A stretch of 5,740 bases of DNA from Burkholderiales bacterium (lineage in GTDB: Bacteria > Pseudomonadota > Gammaproteobacteria > Burkholderiales > Burkholderiaceae_F). The DNA lies in NCBI GenBank assembly GCA_021298875.1, contig JAJTHJ010000014.1, forward strand, positions 1-5,740, in the 5' to 3' direction. Numbering within the stretch: position 1 is the stretch's first letter; every line of letters begins with the position of its first letter. The notes under the pieces were generated by a model. The model was given only the letters and a program-made list of their open reading frames with translations, was not told the origin of the DNA and searched no databases. Below, one piece after another: positions 1 to 5,740 of the stretch. Position numbers and translations under genes: made by a program.

Positions 1-1
1 C

Positions 2-1252
2 GTCGAGCAGCGGCCGGAGTTTCAAGCCACGGTGGCCGCGACCACGACAGGCGCCAGTTCGTTGTTCCGCACGTCGGGTGGACGCAGTGTGGACACGAGT
101 TCGACCAGCACCTTCAACTCCAGCTTCGTGCCCGGCGCGTCGCAGTTCGACACCAACGAAGTCGACCCGGTGGCTGAAGCCGATGTGTACATCGCCTACG
201 GACGTGAAGAGCAGGCCGAGCCGATCCTCAAGGAAGTGCTGCGCTTGCAACCGGAGCGTCATGCCGCGCGCTTGAAGCTGCTGGAAATTTATTCGCGCAA
301 CGGCAACGGCACGGCCTTTGCGGCGATGCTCGACGAACTGCGTCGCCAGACTGGCGGCAGTGGCGAGGATTGGGAACGCGCGGTGCAGATTGCGCGGGCA
401 ATGAGTCCGACGGCGGCGACCGTCGGCGAGCCGTCGATACCGGCGGTCGCACCGGCGCGGCCGGCGGGCACGGCAGGTGCTTCGGCAACCGCGGAGATCG
501 CGGCGGCCTATGCCCAGTTCGCGCCGGAGGCGGCGCAGGCGCTGGCTGCGCAAAGCGGCGTTGCGGAGCATGCCGCCGCGCCGGTGGCCGAACGTCGTGC
601 GCCGGGCGAGACACTGGCGACTGCGGTTCCCGTCGCCGCCGGACCGTCGACCAAGTTTGAAGCGACGTTTGGCCTGGCCTCTGCCGGCACGACGGCCTCC
701 GGAGCGACCGATCCGTGGAAGGTGTTGACCAAGCCCGTGGACTTCAGCAGCCTGGACTTCGACTTGCAGGCGCCACCAACCAAGGGCGGAGCGGGGCCGA
801 CCACTCAGGGTTCTGGGACAGCGGCGCCCGCGCCGTCGCCCGCTGCTGCGCTCCCGTCGATTCCCGACGTCGATCTCAATCTGCCGTCGCGCGCGGCCGC
901 CTCGGCGCGTCCGGCGCCCGCTGTGCCCGAAGACGCCGTGGCCCGGACCACGATCTTCGGCCGGCGCGACGGCGCGGGGGCAGCTCCGGGCCCGACGGGC
1001 GACGGCGCCGCGCCGCCGCTGATCGACTTCGACTTGAGCGGCGCCACCACGACGGGCAAGGGTCCGACAACCAGCACCAAAGCTGGCAGCCCGCTGGCCG
1101 CCCAGATGACCACCAAGCTCGACTTGGCCAAGGGCTATATCGAACTTGGCGTCCGCGATGGTGCGCGCGAGTTGCTCGAAGAGGTCGCGCGGGACGGCAC
1201 GGCCGAGCAGCGGGCCAGCGCGGTCGAGTTGCTGCGTACCCTGGAAGGCTGA
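2..1252 (+). CDS. fimV: FimV-family pilus assembly / polar hub protein, C-terminal part (5' end outside window)
   Basis: The frame is open from the left edge, so the gene starts upstream and 416 C-terminal residues are visible. A GTG at 32 is internal, not the start. Visible residues about 55-105 (from about base 164) hold the typical FimV TPR-like segment beginning DPVAEADVYIAYGREEQAE, followed by a helix pair with LKLLEIYSRNGN. From about residue 137 to 365 comes a low-complexity Ala/Pro/Gly/Thr-rich linker, probably disordered, with three short acidic-hydrophobic motifs (LDFDL, DVDLNL, IDFDL). The last 48 residues (from 1106) match the FimV C-terminal domain: KLDLAKGYIELGVRDGAREL, then an LLEEV helix. 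In the family, the LysM domain and membrane segment lie N-terminal to this, and the C-terminal part is cytoplasmic. FimV supports type IV pilus secretin assembly, twitching and polar localisation. Its position just before truA is the usual one. The family assignment is firm; the specific role here is inferred. Confidence 0.93.
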   Translation, partial: VEQRPEFQATVAATTTGASSLFRTSGGRSVDTSSTSTFNSSFVPGASQFDTNEVDPVAEADVYIAYGREEQAEPILKEVLRLQPERHAARLKLLEIYSRNGNGTAFAAMLDELRRQTGGSGEDWERAVQIARAMSPTAATVGEPSIPAVAPARPAGTAGASATAEIAAAYAQFAPEAAQALAAQSGVAEHAAAPVAERRAPGETLATAVPVAAGPSTKFEATFGLASAGTTASGATDPWKVLTKPVDFSSLDFDLQAPPTKGGAGPTTQGSGTAAPAPSPAAALPSIPDVDLNLPSRAAASARPAPAVPEDAVARTTIFGRRDGAGAAPGPTGDGAAPPLIDFDLSGATTTGKGPTTSTKAGSPLAAQMTTKLDLAKGYIELGVRDGARELLEEVARDGTAEQRASAVELLRTLEG

Positions 1253-1370
1253 CGGCTTGAGAGGAAACTCCAGCAAGCGTCCCGAGGCCGCGCCCGGCCG
1301 AGCCGGTGGGTCGCCCGGACGCGCTGCGGGTTCACTTGCAAGCGCTGAACGCGGCACGGCCCCCGCCCGC

Positions 1371-1413
1371 GGGTCGGGCCTCGCTGTGAGCGCTTCGACG
1401 TGCGATCCGACCC
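1371..1413 (+). repeat. Inverted repeat upstream of truA (7-bp arms)
   Basis: GGGTCGG at 1371-1377 is perfectly complementary to CCGACCC at 1407-1413, enclosing 29 bases. Inside lies a small CGCT-GTG-AGCG hairpin at 1382-1392. In RNA this could form an extended stem-loop in the truA leader. With such high GC, a 7-bp match at this distance is not very surprising by chance, so the functional meaning is uncertain. Confidence 0.3.
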
Positions 1414-1443
1414 TACGGCGATGCCGGCTCCGCGGGTAGCGGC

Positions 1444-1471
1444 GGGCTGACGCGCGGCCGCCGCGCCGCCC
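1444..1471 (+). repeat. GC-rich hairpin just upstream of the truA start
   Basis: GCGCGG (1452-1457) and CCGCGC (1461-1466) form a perfect 6-bp stem with a CCG loop. It is extended by GGGC (1444-1447) pairing with GCCC (1468-1471) across a small asymmetric internal loop. The structure ends 16 bases before the truA ATG. No U-run follows, so it is not a classical terminator. It may influence truA translation, but this is inference. Confidence 0.35.
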
Positions 1472-1487
1472 GGCCCGAAAACCATCG

Positions 1488-2270
1488 ATGCGATTCGCGA
1501 TCAGCCTCGAATACGACGGTGGCGCCTTTTGCGGCTGGCAGACCCAGCCGGGCGGCTGCGCAGTGCAGGATGCCGTTGAGCGTGCGCTGGCGGAGTTTGC
1601 CGGCAACCCCGTCGAGACCGTCTGTGCTGGGCGCACTGATGCGGGCGTGCACGCCACGGCGCAGGTTGTGCACTTCGACGCGCCAGTGGAGCGGCCGCTG
1701 GACGCCTGGGTGCGCGGCGTCAACGCGCATCTGCCGGCGACGGTGGCAGTGCGCTGGGCGCGCGCTGTACCGGCCGACTTCCACGCGCGCTTCTCGGCGA
1801 CCGCCCGCGGGTACGACTACTGGCTGCTCAACGACCCCGTGCGCTCGCCGCTGCATGAGCGGCGGGTGGGTTGGGTGTTCCGCCCGCTCGATGCGGCGGC
1901 GATGCAGGCGGCGGCGGCGCTGTTGGTGGGCAAGCACGACTTCACCTCGTTTCGCGCGGCCGAGTGCCAGGCCGCCAGCCCGGCGCGGGAGCTGCGCGAA
2001 CTGACCGTCACTCGCCACGGCCGGCTGGTTCGCGTGCGTGCGGTGGCCAACGCGTTCCTGCATCACATGGTGCGCAACCTCGTCGGCACCTTGGTCTACG
2101 TCGGCCTCGGGCGGCAACCGCCGGGTTGGGCGCGCGTGGTGCTCGACGCACGCAACCGCGCCGCTGCGGCGCCCACTTTTGCCGCCGCGGGCCTGTACCT
2201 GACACGCGTGGACTACGATCCCGCGCTCGCCCTGCCGGCTGCCGAAGACCGCATGCCCTTTCTGCCATGA
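1488..2270 (+). CDS. truA: tRNA pseudouridine(38-40) synthase TruA
   Basis: The 260-residue product has the usual TruA length. It isomerises uridines 38-40 in the anticodon stem-loop of many tRNAs, in the cytoplasm. Visible landmarks are the N-terminal LEYDGGAFCGWQ, the catalytic motif GRTDAGVHA with the nucleophile Asp51, the YDY motif with Tyr109/Tyr111, KHDFTSFRAAECQ near 149-161, FLHHMVRNLVG near 190-200 with the conserved Arg196, and the C-terminal APT...GLYL. The ATG at 1488 is the only usable start: the frame is closed upstream by a TAG at 1437 with no start codon between. No good Shine-Dalgarno precedes it; only an A-rich CGAAAACC is seen, so initiation may be weak or depend on read-through from upstream. 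The stop overlaps the trpF start (ATGA), implying translational coupling. Confidence 0.97.
   Translation: MRFAISLEYDGGAFCGWQTQPGGCAVQDAVERALAEFAGNPVETVCAGRTDAGVHATAQVVHFDAPVERPLDAWVRGVNAHLPATVAVRWARAVPADFHARFSATARGYDYWLLNDPVRSPLHERRVGWVFRPLDAAAMQAAAALLVGKHDFTSFRAAECQAASPARELRELTVTRHGRLVRVRAVANAFLHHMVRNLVGTLVYVGLGRQPPGWARVVLDARNRAAAAPTFAAAGLYLTRVDYDPALALPAAEDRMPFLP
2267..2270 (+). other. ATGA stop/start overlap, truA-trpF
   Basis: The truA TGA (2268-2270) and the trpF ATG (2267-2269) share bases. Such overlaps usually mean that ribosomes ending one gene re-initiate on the next, which fits the absence of a Shine-Dalgarno before trpF. Confidence 0.9.
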
Positions 2271-2911
2271 ATCGCACGCGCGTGAAAATCTGCGGGCTGA
2301 CCCGCGCGGCCGATGTCGCTGCCGCGGTGGCGGCGGGTGCCGACGCGTTGGGGTTCAACTGCTATCCGCGCAGCCCGCGGTATGTCGCGCTCGAGCGGCT
2401 CGACGAGTTGGCCCGTGAAGTACCGGCCTTCGCGACGCCGGTGCTGCTCTTCGTTAACGCCGGCGCAGACGAAATCGCGCGCGCGGTCGAGCGCGTGCCC
2501 CACGCGCTGCTGCAATTCCATGGCGATGAAGACGCCGCCGCCTGCGCGCGCAGCGGCCGGCCCTACCTGCGCGCGTTGCGGATGCAGGCGGACGCCGACT
2601 ACGCGGCGGCGCAAGTGCAGTACGCCGACGCGCTGGCGCTGCTCGCCGATGCGCCGGCACCCGGCTTTGGCGGCAGCGGCCTCACCTTCGACTGGTCGCG
2701 CCTGCCGCCCCCTTCCGCGCGCACCACGCCGCTGGTGCTGGCCGGCGGGTTGACGCCGGATAACGTCGGCGCCGCGATCGCCGCCGTGCGGCCCTACGCG
2801 GTAGACGTGGCCAGCGGGGTCGAGCAGGCACCGGGCATCAAGGACGCCGGTAAGATCGCAGCCTTCATCGCCGCCGTCCGCGCCGCGGACGACGCCATCG
2901 CCGCCTCATGA
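2267..2911 (+). CDS. trpF: Phosphoribosylanthranilate isomerase TrpF
   Basis: The 214-residue TIM-barrel enzyme carries out the third step of the tryptophan pathway: Amadori rearrangement of N-(5-phosphoribosyl)anthranilate to CdRP. Landmarks are VKICGLT with the catalytic Cys9, SPRYV near residues 36-40 (substrate contact region), LLQFHGDE (81-88), GSGLTFDWS with the general acid Asp142, the phosphate-binding LAGGLTPDN (158-166), VDVASGVE (179-186) and GIKD (190-193). The ATG at 2267 overlaps the truA stop (ATGA). The frame is open further upstream inside truA, but the conserved N-terminus begins right after this ATG, which settles the start. No Shine-Dalgarno is evident, in keeping with coupled translation. 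It also overlaps trpB by ATGA. A mild oddity is Asn31-Cys32 where many homologues have Val-Phe before the Tyr-Pro. Confidence 0.96.
   Translation: MNRTRVKICGLTRAADVAAAVAAGADALGFNCYPRSPRYVALERLDELAREVPAFATPVLLFVNAGADEIARAVERVPHALLQFHGDEDAAACARSGRPYLRALRMQADADYAAAQVQYADALALLADAPAPGFGGSGLTFDWSRLPPPSARTTPLVLAGGLTPDNVGAAIAAVRPYAVDVASGVEQAPGIKDAGKIAAFIAAVRAADDAIAAS
2908..2911 (+). other. ATGA stop/start overlap, trpF-trpB
   Basis: The trpF TGA (2909-2911) and the trpB ATG (2908-2910) overlap. No Shine-Dalgarno precedes trpB (the upstream bases are C-rich), so coupled re-initiation is the likely route. Confidence 0.9.
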
Positions 2912-4203
2912 AACCCTACGACCTTCCAGACGCACGCGGGCACTTCGGCCCCTACGGCGGCATCTTCGTCGCCGAGACGCTGATGCACGCGCTGGCCGAA
3001 CTGCGCGACGCCTACGACCGCTACCGGCGCGACCCCGAGTTCATCGCCGAACTGCAAGATGAGCTGACGCACTTCGTCGGCCGGCCGAGTCCGATATATC
3101 ACGCCCGCCGCTGGAGCGAGCAACTGGGCGGCGCGCAGATTTATCTGAAGCGGGAGGATCTCAATCACACCGGTGCGCACAAGGTCAACAACACGGCCGG
3201 TCAGGCGCTGCTCGCCAAGCGGATGGGCAAGCCGCGCGTGATCGCCGAAACCGGCGCCGGCCAGCATGGCGTGGCCACGGCCACCGTGGCGGCCCGTTAC
3301 GGCATGCAGTGCATCGTCTACATGGGCGCGGAGGACGTGGGCCGGCAGGCCGCCAACGTCTACCGGATGAAGCTCCTGGGCGCTGAAGTGGTGCCGGTGG
3401 AATCCGGCTCGCGCACGCTGAAGGATGCGCTCAACGAAGCGATGCGCGACTGGGTCACCAACATCGAGAACACCTTTTACATCATCGGCACGGTGGCCGG
3501 CCCGCACCCCTACCCGATGATGGTGCGCGACTTCAACTCCATCGTCGGCAAGGAATGCCTCACGCAGATGCCGGCGATCGCCGGCCGCCAGCCGGATGCG
3601 GTGATCGCTTGCGTGGGCGGCGGCAGTAACGCGATGGGCATTTTCTACGACTACATCCCGCACGAGAGCGTGAAGCTGATCGGCGTGGAAGCCGCCGGCG
3701 AAGGCCTGACCACGATGCGCCACGCCGCCAGCCTGCAACGCGGCGTGCCGGGCGTGCTGCACGGCAATCGCACCTATCTCTTGCAAGACGCCAACGGCCA
3801 GATCATGGAAACGCACTCGGTCAGCGCCGGGCTGGACTACCCCGGCGTCGGCCCCGAGCATGCGTGGCTGAAGGACAGCGGCCGCGCCGATTACGTCGGC
3901 GCCACCGATGCCGAGGCGCTGGCGGCATTTCACGATTGCTGCCGGATCGAGGGGATCATCCCCGCGCTCGAATCCAGCCATGCGCTCGCCTACGCCGCCA
4001 AGCTCGCCCCGACACTGCCGCGCGACAAAATCCTGCTGGTTAACCTCTCGGGCCGCGGCGACAAGGATCTGCACATCGTCGCCGAGGCGAGCGGGCTGGA
4101 GTTCTATTGCCGCGCGTCCTGCCGAGAAGCGTCGGGCCAAACAACCCTCGCCCGCATCAGCGGGAGAGGGTGGCCGCGAAGCGGCCGGGTGAGGGCGAAT
4201 TAG
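2908..4203 (+). CDS. trpB: Tryptophan synthase beta subunit TrpB, with repeat-derived C-terminal extension
   Basis: The 431-residue PLP enzyme condenses indole with L-serine to form tryptophan, as the beta subunit of the alpha2-beta2 complex with TrpA. Visible are the N-terminal GHFGPYGGIFVAETL, LKREDLNHTGAHKVNN with the PLP Lys92, AETGAGQHG with the catalytic Glu114, the phosphate-binding GGGSNAMG (237-244), the VEAAGEG region, HSVSAGLDYPGVGPEH (303-318) and LSGRGDKD (380-387). All key residues are present, so the enzyme should be active. The ATG overlaps the trpF stop. Typical TrpB proteins end shortly after the VAEASGLEF-like segment, at about 400 residues. Here 32 further residues (from base 4105) follow, with seven Arg and one Glu. 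The last 21 or so are encoded by the palindromic repeat at 4143-4197 and its flank. The tail is probably an accident of the insertion; whether it alters folding or TrpA contact is unknown. Confidence 0.96.
   Translation: MKPYDLPDARGHFGPYGGIFVAETLMHALAELRDAYDRYRRDPEFIAELQDELTHFVGRPSPIYHARRWSEQLGGAQIYLKREDLNHTGAHKVNNTAGQALLAKRMGKPRVIAETGAGQHGVATATVAARYGMQCIVYMGAEDVGRQAANVYRMKLLGAEVVPVESGSRTLKDALNEAMRDWVTNIENTFYIIGTVAGPHPYPMMVRDFNSIVGKECLTQMPAIAGRQPDAVIACVGGGSNAMGIFYDYIPHESVKLIGVEAAGEGLTTMRHAASLQRGVPGVLHGNRTYLLQDANGQIMETHSVSAGLDYPGVGPEHAWLKDSGRADYVGATDAEALAAFHDCCRIEGIIPALESSHALAYAAKLAPTLPRDKILLVNLSGRGDKDLHIVAEASGLEFYCRASCREASGQTTLARISGRGWPRSGRVRAN
4143..4197 (+). repeat. REP-like palindromic element inside the 3' end of trpB
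   Basis: Two strong stem-loops stand side by side. Stem 1 is CCCTC-g-CCCGC (4145-4155) with GCGGG-a-GAGGG (4160-4170) around an ATCA loop: 10 pairs and one G/A mismatch, plus A4144-T4171. Stem 2 is GGCCGC (4172-4177) with GCGGCC (4181-4186) around GAA. GGGTGAGGG (4187-4195) can also pair with CCCTCGCCC (4145-4153) over nine positions with one G-T wobble, so stem 1 has a rival fold. The flank GGGCCAAACAA just upstream may belong to the element. From memory, similar CCCTC(G/A)CCC...GGGTGAGGG palindromes are interspersed in many proteobacterial genomes, but I cannot verify this. No T-run follows, so it is not a classical terminator. The borders are approximate. Confidence 0.75.
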
Positions 4204-4233
4204 TTCTCGCAATCTGCCGGAATCACCGCTTCC
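4204..4233 (+). promoter_or_regulatory. Short trpB-trpA spacer with a weak ribosome binding site
   Basis: These 30 bases separate the trpB TAG from the trpA ATG. The only purine-rich match to a Shine-Dalgarno is CCGGAA, with GGAA at 4219-4222, 11 bases before the ATG; both match and spacing are poor. No promoter is seen. trpA translation may therefore rely on ribosomes arriving from trpB. Confidence 0.4.
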
Positions 4234-5046
4234 ATGTCCCGCATCCAACCCCGCTTCGAGCAGCTGGCCCGTGCCGGCCGCAAGGGGCTGATTCCGTACA
4301 TCGCCGCCGGCGACCCGTCGCCGGAGACGACGGTGCCGCTGATGCAGGCGCTAGTGCGCGCCGGCGCCGACTTCATCGAATTGGGCGTGCCGTTCTCCGA
4401 CCCGATGGCCGACGGCCCGGTGATCCAGCGCGCGGTGGAGCGTGCGATCCGTAACGGCGTGGGTCTGGTGCAGACGCTGGAACTCGCTCGCCAGTTCCGC
4501 GCGACCGATGCCGACACCCCGGTGGTACTGATGGGCTACGCCAACCCGATCGAGCGGATGGGGCAGGGCGCCTTTGCCGCAGCCGCTGCGGCGGCCGGCG
4601 TCGATGGCGTGCTGGTGGTCGACTATCCGCCGGAAGAGTGCGGCGACTTTGCCGCGCTGCTCAAGGCGCAGGGGATCGATCCGATTTTCTTGCTGGCACC
4701 CACCTCGCCGCGCGAGCGCATCGAGCGTGTCGCGCAACTGGCTTCGGGCTGGGTCTACTACGTGAGTTTGAAGGGCACCACCGGCGCCGGGCATTTGAAC
4801 GTCGATTCGGTCGCAGCTGCGCTGCCGGCGATCCGTGAGAAGGTAAAGCTGCCCATCGGCGTGGGCTTCGGCATCCGCGATGCCGCCAGCGCCCGCGCGG
4901 TGGCTGCGGTGGCCGACGCGGTGGTGATCGGCGCGCGTGTAATTCAGGCTATCGAGGACGCGCCGGCCGAGCGCAAGATCGATGCTGCGGGGGAATTCGT
5001 CGCGAGCATCCGCGCTGCTCTGGACGCGAAGGAGGTCGCCCGATGA
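4234..5046 (+). CDS. trpA: Tryptophan synthase alpha subunit TrpA
   Basis: The 270-residue TIM-barrel enzyme cleaves indole-3-glycerol phosphate to indole and glyceraldehyde 3-phosphate, passing indole through a tunnel to TrpB. The catalytic pair falls at the same numbers as in the Salmonella enzyme: Glu49 in FIELGVPFSDP and Asp60 in MADGP. Loop 6 reads SLKGTTGA with Thr183, also at its canonical position. The phosphate-binding GVGFGIRD (about 209-216) and VVIGARV (about 230-236) are present, as is the MGYANP segment at 100-105. The start at 4234 gives the standard N-terminus (RFEQL...KGLIPYIAAGDP). The upstream ribosome site is weak and, unlike the other junctions of the cluster, there is no overlap with the gene before. 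The stop overlaps the accD start. Confidence 0.97.
   Translation: MSRIQPRFEQLARAGRKGLIPYIAAGDPSPETTVPLMQALVRAGADFIELGVPFSDPMADGPVIQRAVERAIRNGVGLVQTLELARQFRATDADTPVVLMGYANPIERMGQGAFAAAAAAAGVDGVLVVDYPPEECGDFAALLKAQGIDPIFLLAPTSPRERIERVAQLASGWVYYVSLKGTTGAGHLNVDSVAAALPAIREKVKLPIGVGFGIRDAASARAVAAVADAVVIGARVIQAIEDAPAERKIDAAGEFVASIRAALDAKEVAR
5029..5036 (+). promoter_or_regulatory. Strong Shine-Dalgarno for accD
   Basis: AAGGAGGT lies within the last codons of trpA, six bases before the accD ATG at 5043. It is a near-perfect match to the anti-Shine-Dalgarno end of 16S rRNA and by far the best ribosome site in the window. It fixes the accD start and suggests that accD can be translated independently of coupling to trpA. 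Confidence 0.85.
5043..5046 (+). other. ATGA stop/start overlap, trpA-accD
   Basis: The trpA TGA (5044-5046) and the accD ATG (5043-5045) overlap. Unlike the truA-trpF and trpF-trpB overlaps, this one also has a full Shine-Dalgarno upstream. Confidence 0.9.
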
Positions 5047-5740
5047 GTTGGATCGACAAGCTGCTGCCGCCGCGCATCCAGAAGCAGGACGGCCCCAAGA
5101 AGTCGATGCCCGAGGGCGTATGGGTCAAGTGCTCGTCCTGCGAGTCGGTGCTGTACGCGGCCGAACTGGAGCGGACCCTGCGGGTCTGCCCCAAGTGCAG
5201 CTTCCATCTGCGCATCGGCGCGCGCGCGCGGCTCGATGCCTTGCTCGACCCCGAAGGCCGCTACGAGATCGGCCAGGAAGTGCTGCCGGTCGATGCGCTG
5301 AAGTTCAAGGACAGCCGCAAGTACCCCGAGCGCCTGCAGCAGGCCATGGCCGAGACCGGCGAGACCGATGCGCTGGTGGTCATGGGTGGCGCGATCCGCA
5401 CGCTGCCGGTGGTGGTCGCCTGCTTCGAGTTCGGCTTCATGGCTGGCTCGATGGGCTCGGTCGTGGGCGAGCGCTTCGTCCGCGGCGTGCAGACCGCGCT
5501 GGAGCAGAAGGTGCCGTTCATCTGCTTCACCGCCACCGGTGGTGCGCGCATGCAGGAAGGGCTGCTGTCGCTGATGCAGATGGCCAAGACCAACGCGATG
5601 ATCGCCACGCTGGCGGAGGCGAAACTGCCCTTCGTCTCCGTATTGACCGATCCGACCACGGGCGGCGTGTCGGCGAGCTTCGCCTTCATGGGCGACGTGG
5701 TGATCGCCGAGCCGAAAGCCCTGATCGGTTTTGCCGGCCC
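5043..5740 (+). CDS. accD: Acetyl-CoA carboxylase carboxyltransferase subunit beta AccD (3' end outside window)
   Basis: The frame is open from the ATG to the right edge, giving 232 codons plus two bases. AccD pairs with AccA as the carboxyltransferase that moves CO2 from carboxybiotin on AccB to acetyl-CoA, making malonyl-CoA for fatty acid synthesis. The N-terminal zinc ribbon is complete: Cys30, Cys33, Cys49 and Cys52 within VKCSSC and VCPKC. The crotonase-like carboxyltransferase domain follows, with LPVDALKFKD (81-90), ACFEFGFMAGSMGSVVGERF (126-145), the glycine-rich GGARMQEG (166-173) and TTGGVSASFA (205-214), the latter two being the family's oxyanion-hole regions. The family is usually about 290-300 residues, so roughly 60 are missing. 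The start is fixed by the strong AAGGAGGT and the conserved MSWIDKLLPP N-terminus. folC commonly follows in such clusters but is not visible here. Confidence 0.97.
   Translation, partial: MSWIDKLLPPRIQKQDGPKKSMPEGVWVKCSSCESVLYAAELERTLRVCPKCSFHLRIGARARLDALLDPEGRYEIGQEVLPVDALKFKDSRKYPERLQQAMAETGETDALVVMGGAIRTLPVVVACFEFGFMAGSMGSVVGERFVRGVQTALEQKVPFICFTATGGARMQEGLLSLMQMAKTNAMIATLAEAKLPFVSVLTDPTTGGVSASFAFMGDVVIAEPKALIGFAG

Larger units (their letters stand above)
1253..1487. other. fimV-truA intergenic region, 235 bases, no gene seen
   Basis: No convincing reading frame lies here. The small frames on both strands that cross it are GC-driven and overlap fimV or truA. The stretch is very GC-rich and has no plausible -35/-10 pair. 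It contains several inverted repeats (1371-1413, 1430-1442, 1452-1466). No T-run follows any hairpin, so no Rho-independent terminator after fimV can be called. It may be the untranslated leader of the truA-trp-accD cluster or simply a spacer in a longer transcript from fimV. Confidence 0.6.

Noticed and set aside
32..34. GTG as a start for fimV
   Set aside because: The frame is open through to the left edge and the visible part is clearly the C-terminal region of a much larger protein, so this is an internal Val codon.
1135..1485. Small open frames on both strands across the fimV-truA gap
   Set aside because: They overlap fimV, are Arg/Pro/Ala-rich, lack ribosome sites and show no familiar motif.
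1413..2117. Minus-strand open frame of 234 codons opposite truA
   Set aside because: It is a shadow of truA. The composition is Arg/His/Ala-rich with no recognisable domain.
1871..2266. Upstream extension of the trpF frame into truA
   Set aside because: The translated extension is Gly/Arg-rich shadow sequence within truA. The conserved TrpF N-terminus starts just after the ATG at 2267.
4145..4203. Palindromic element as a Rho-independent terminator between trpB and trpA
   Set aside because: The stems are strong, but no U-run follows either hairpin, and trpA and accD continue directly downstream with no visible new promoter.
2794..4248. Long open frame (484 codons) on the minus strand opposite trpB
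   Set aside because: It lies antisense to a textbook TrpB, and its sequence is His/Ala/Gly/Arg-rich as expected from the complement of GC-rich codons. No family is recognisable.
5261..5689. Minus-strand open frame opposite accD
   Set aside because: It is antisense to the strongly conserved AccD carboxyltransferase domain, and its low-complexity translation resembles no family.

Overview
The window is ordinary-looking, very GC-rich (roughly two thirds or more G+C by eye) proteobacterial chromosome. Every gene is on the + strand, in the order fimV (3' part), truA, trpF, trpB, trpA, accD (5' part). This order is known from Betaproteobacteria and some Gammaproteobacteria. The TrpB, TrpF and AccD sequences look most like betaproteobacterial ones to me, but that is from memory and not from a search.

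Layout: 2-1252 is the cytoplasmic end of FimV, a pilus-assembly and polar-hub protein. It has a TPR-type segment, a long Ala/Pro/Gly/Thr-rich linker and the conserved FimV C-terminal domain. A 235-base non-coding stretch (1253-1487) follows, with several GC-rich inverted repeats but no promoter or terminator that I can recognise. From 1488 a tight cluster begins: truA (tRNA pseudouridine synthase) overlaps trpF by ATGA, trpF overlaps trpB by ATGA, and trpA overlaps accD by ATGA. accD runs off the right edge and is preceded by a full AAGGAGGT ribosome binding site.

The Trp genes encode three late steps of tryptophan synthesis: phosphoribosylanthranilate isomerase (TrpF) and the alpha and beta subunits of tryptophan synthase (TrpA, TrpB). 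trpE, trpG, trpD and trpC are not in the window, so the pathway is split. truA and accD are housekeeping passengers in the same transcription unit.

The one clear irregularity is at the trpB-trpA junction. A palindromic element of about 55-60 bases (about 4143-4197), with two strong stem-loops, lies inside the 3' end of the trpB reading frame. It gives TrpB an extra Arg-rich C-terminal tail and leaves trpB and trpA separated by 30 bases, while the other junctions of the cluster overlap. I read this as an interspersed REP-like repeat inserted in the operon. I found no exotic system, mobile gene, CRISPR array or RNA gene.
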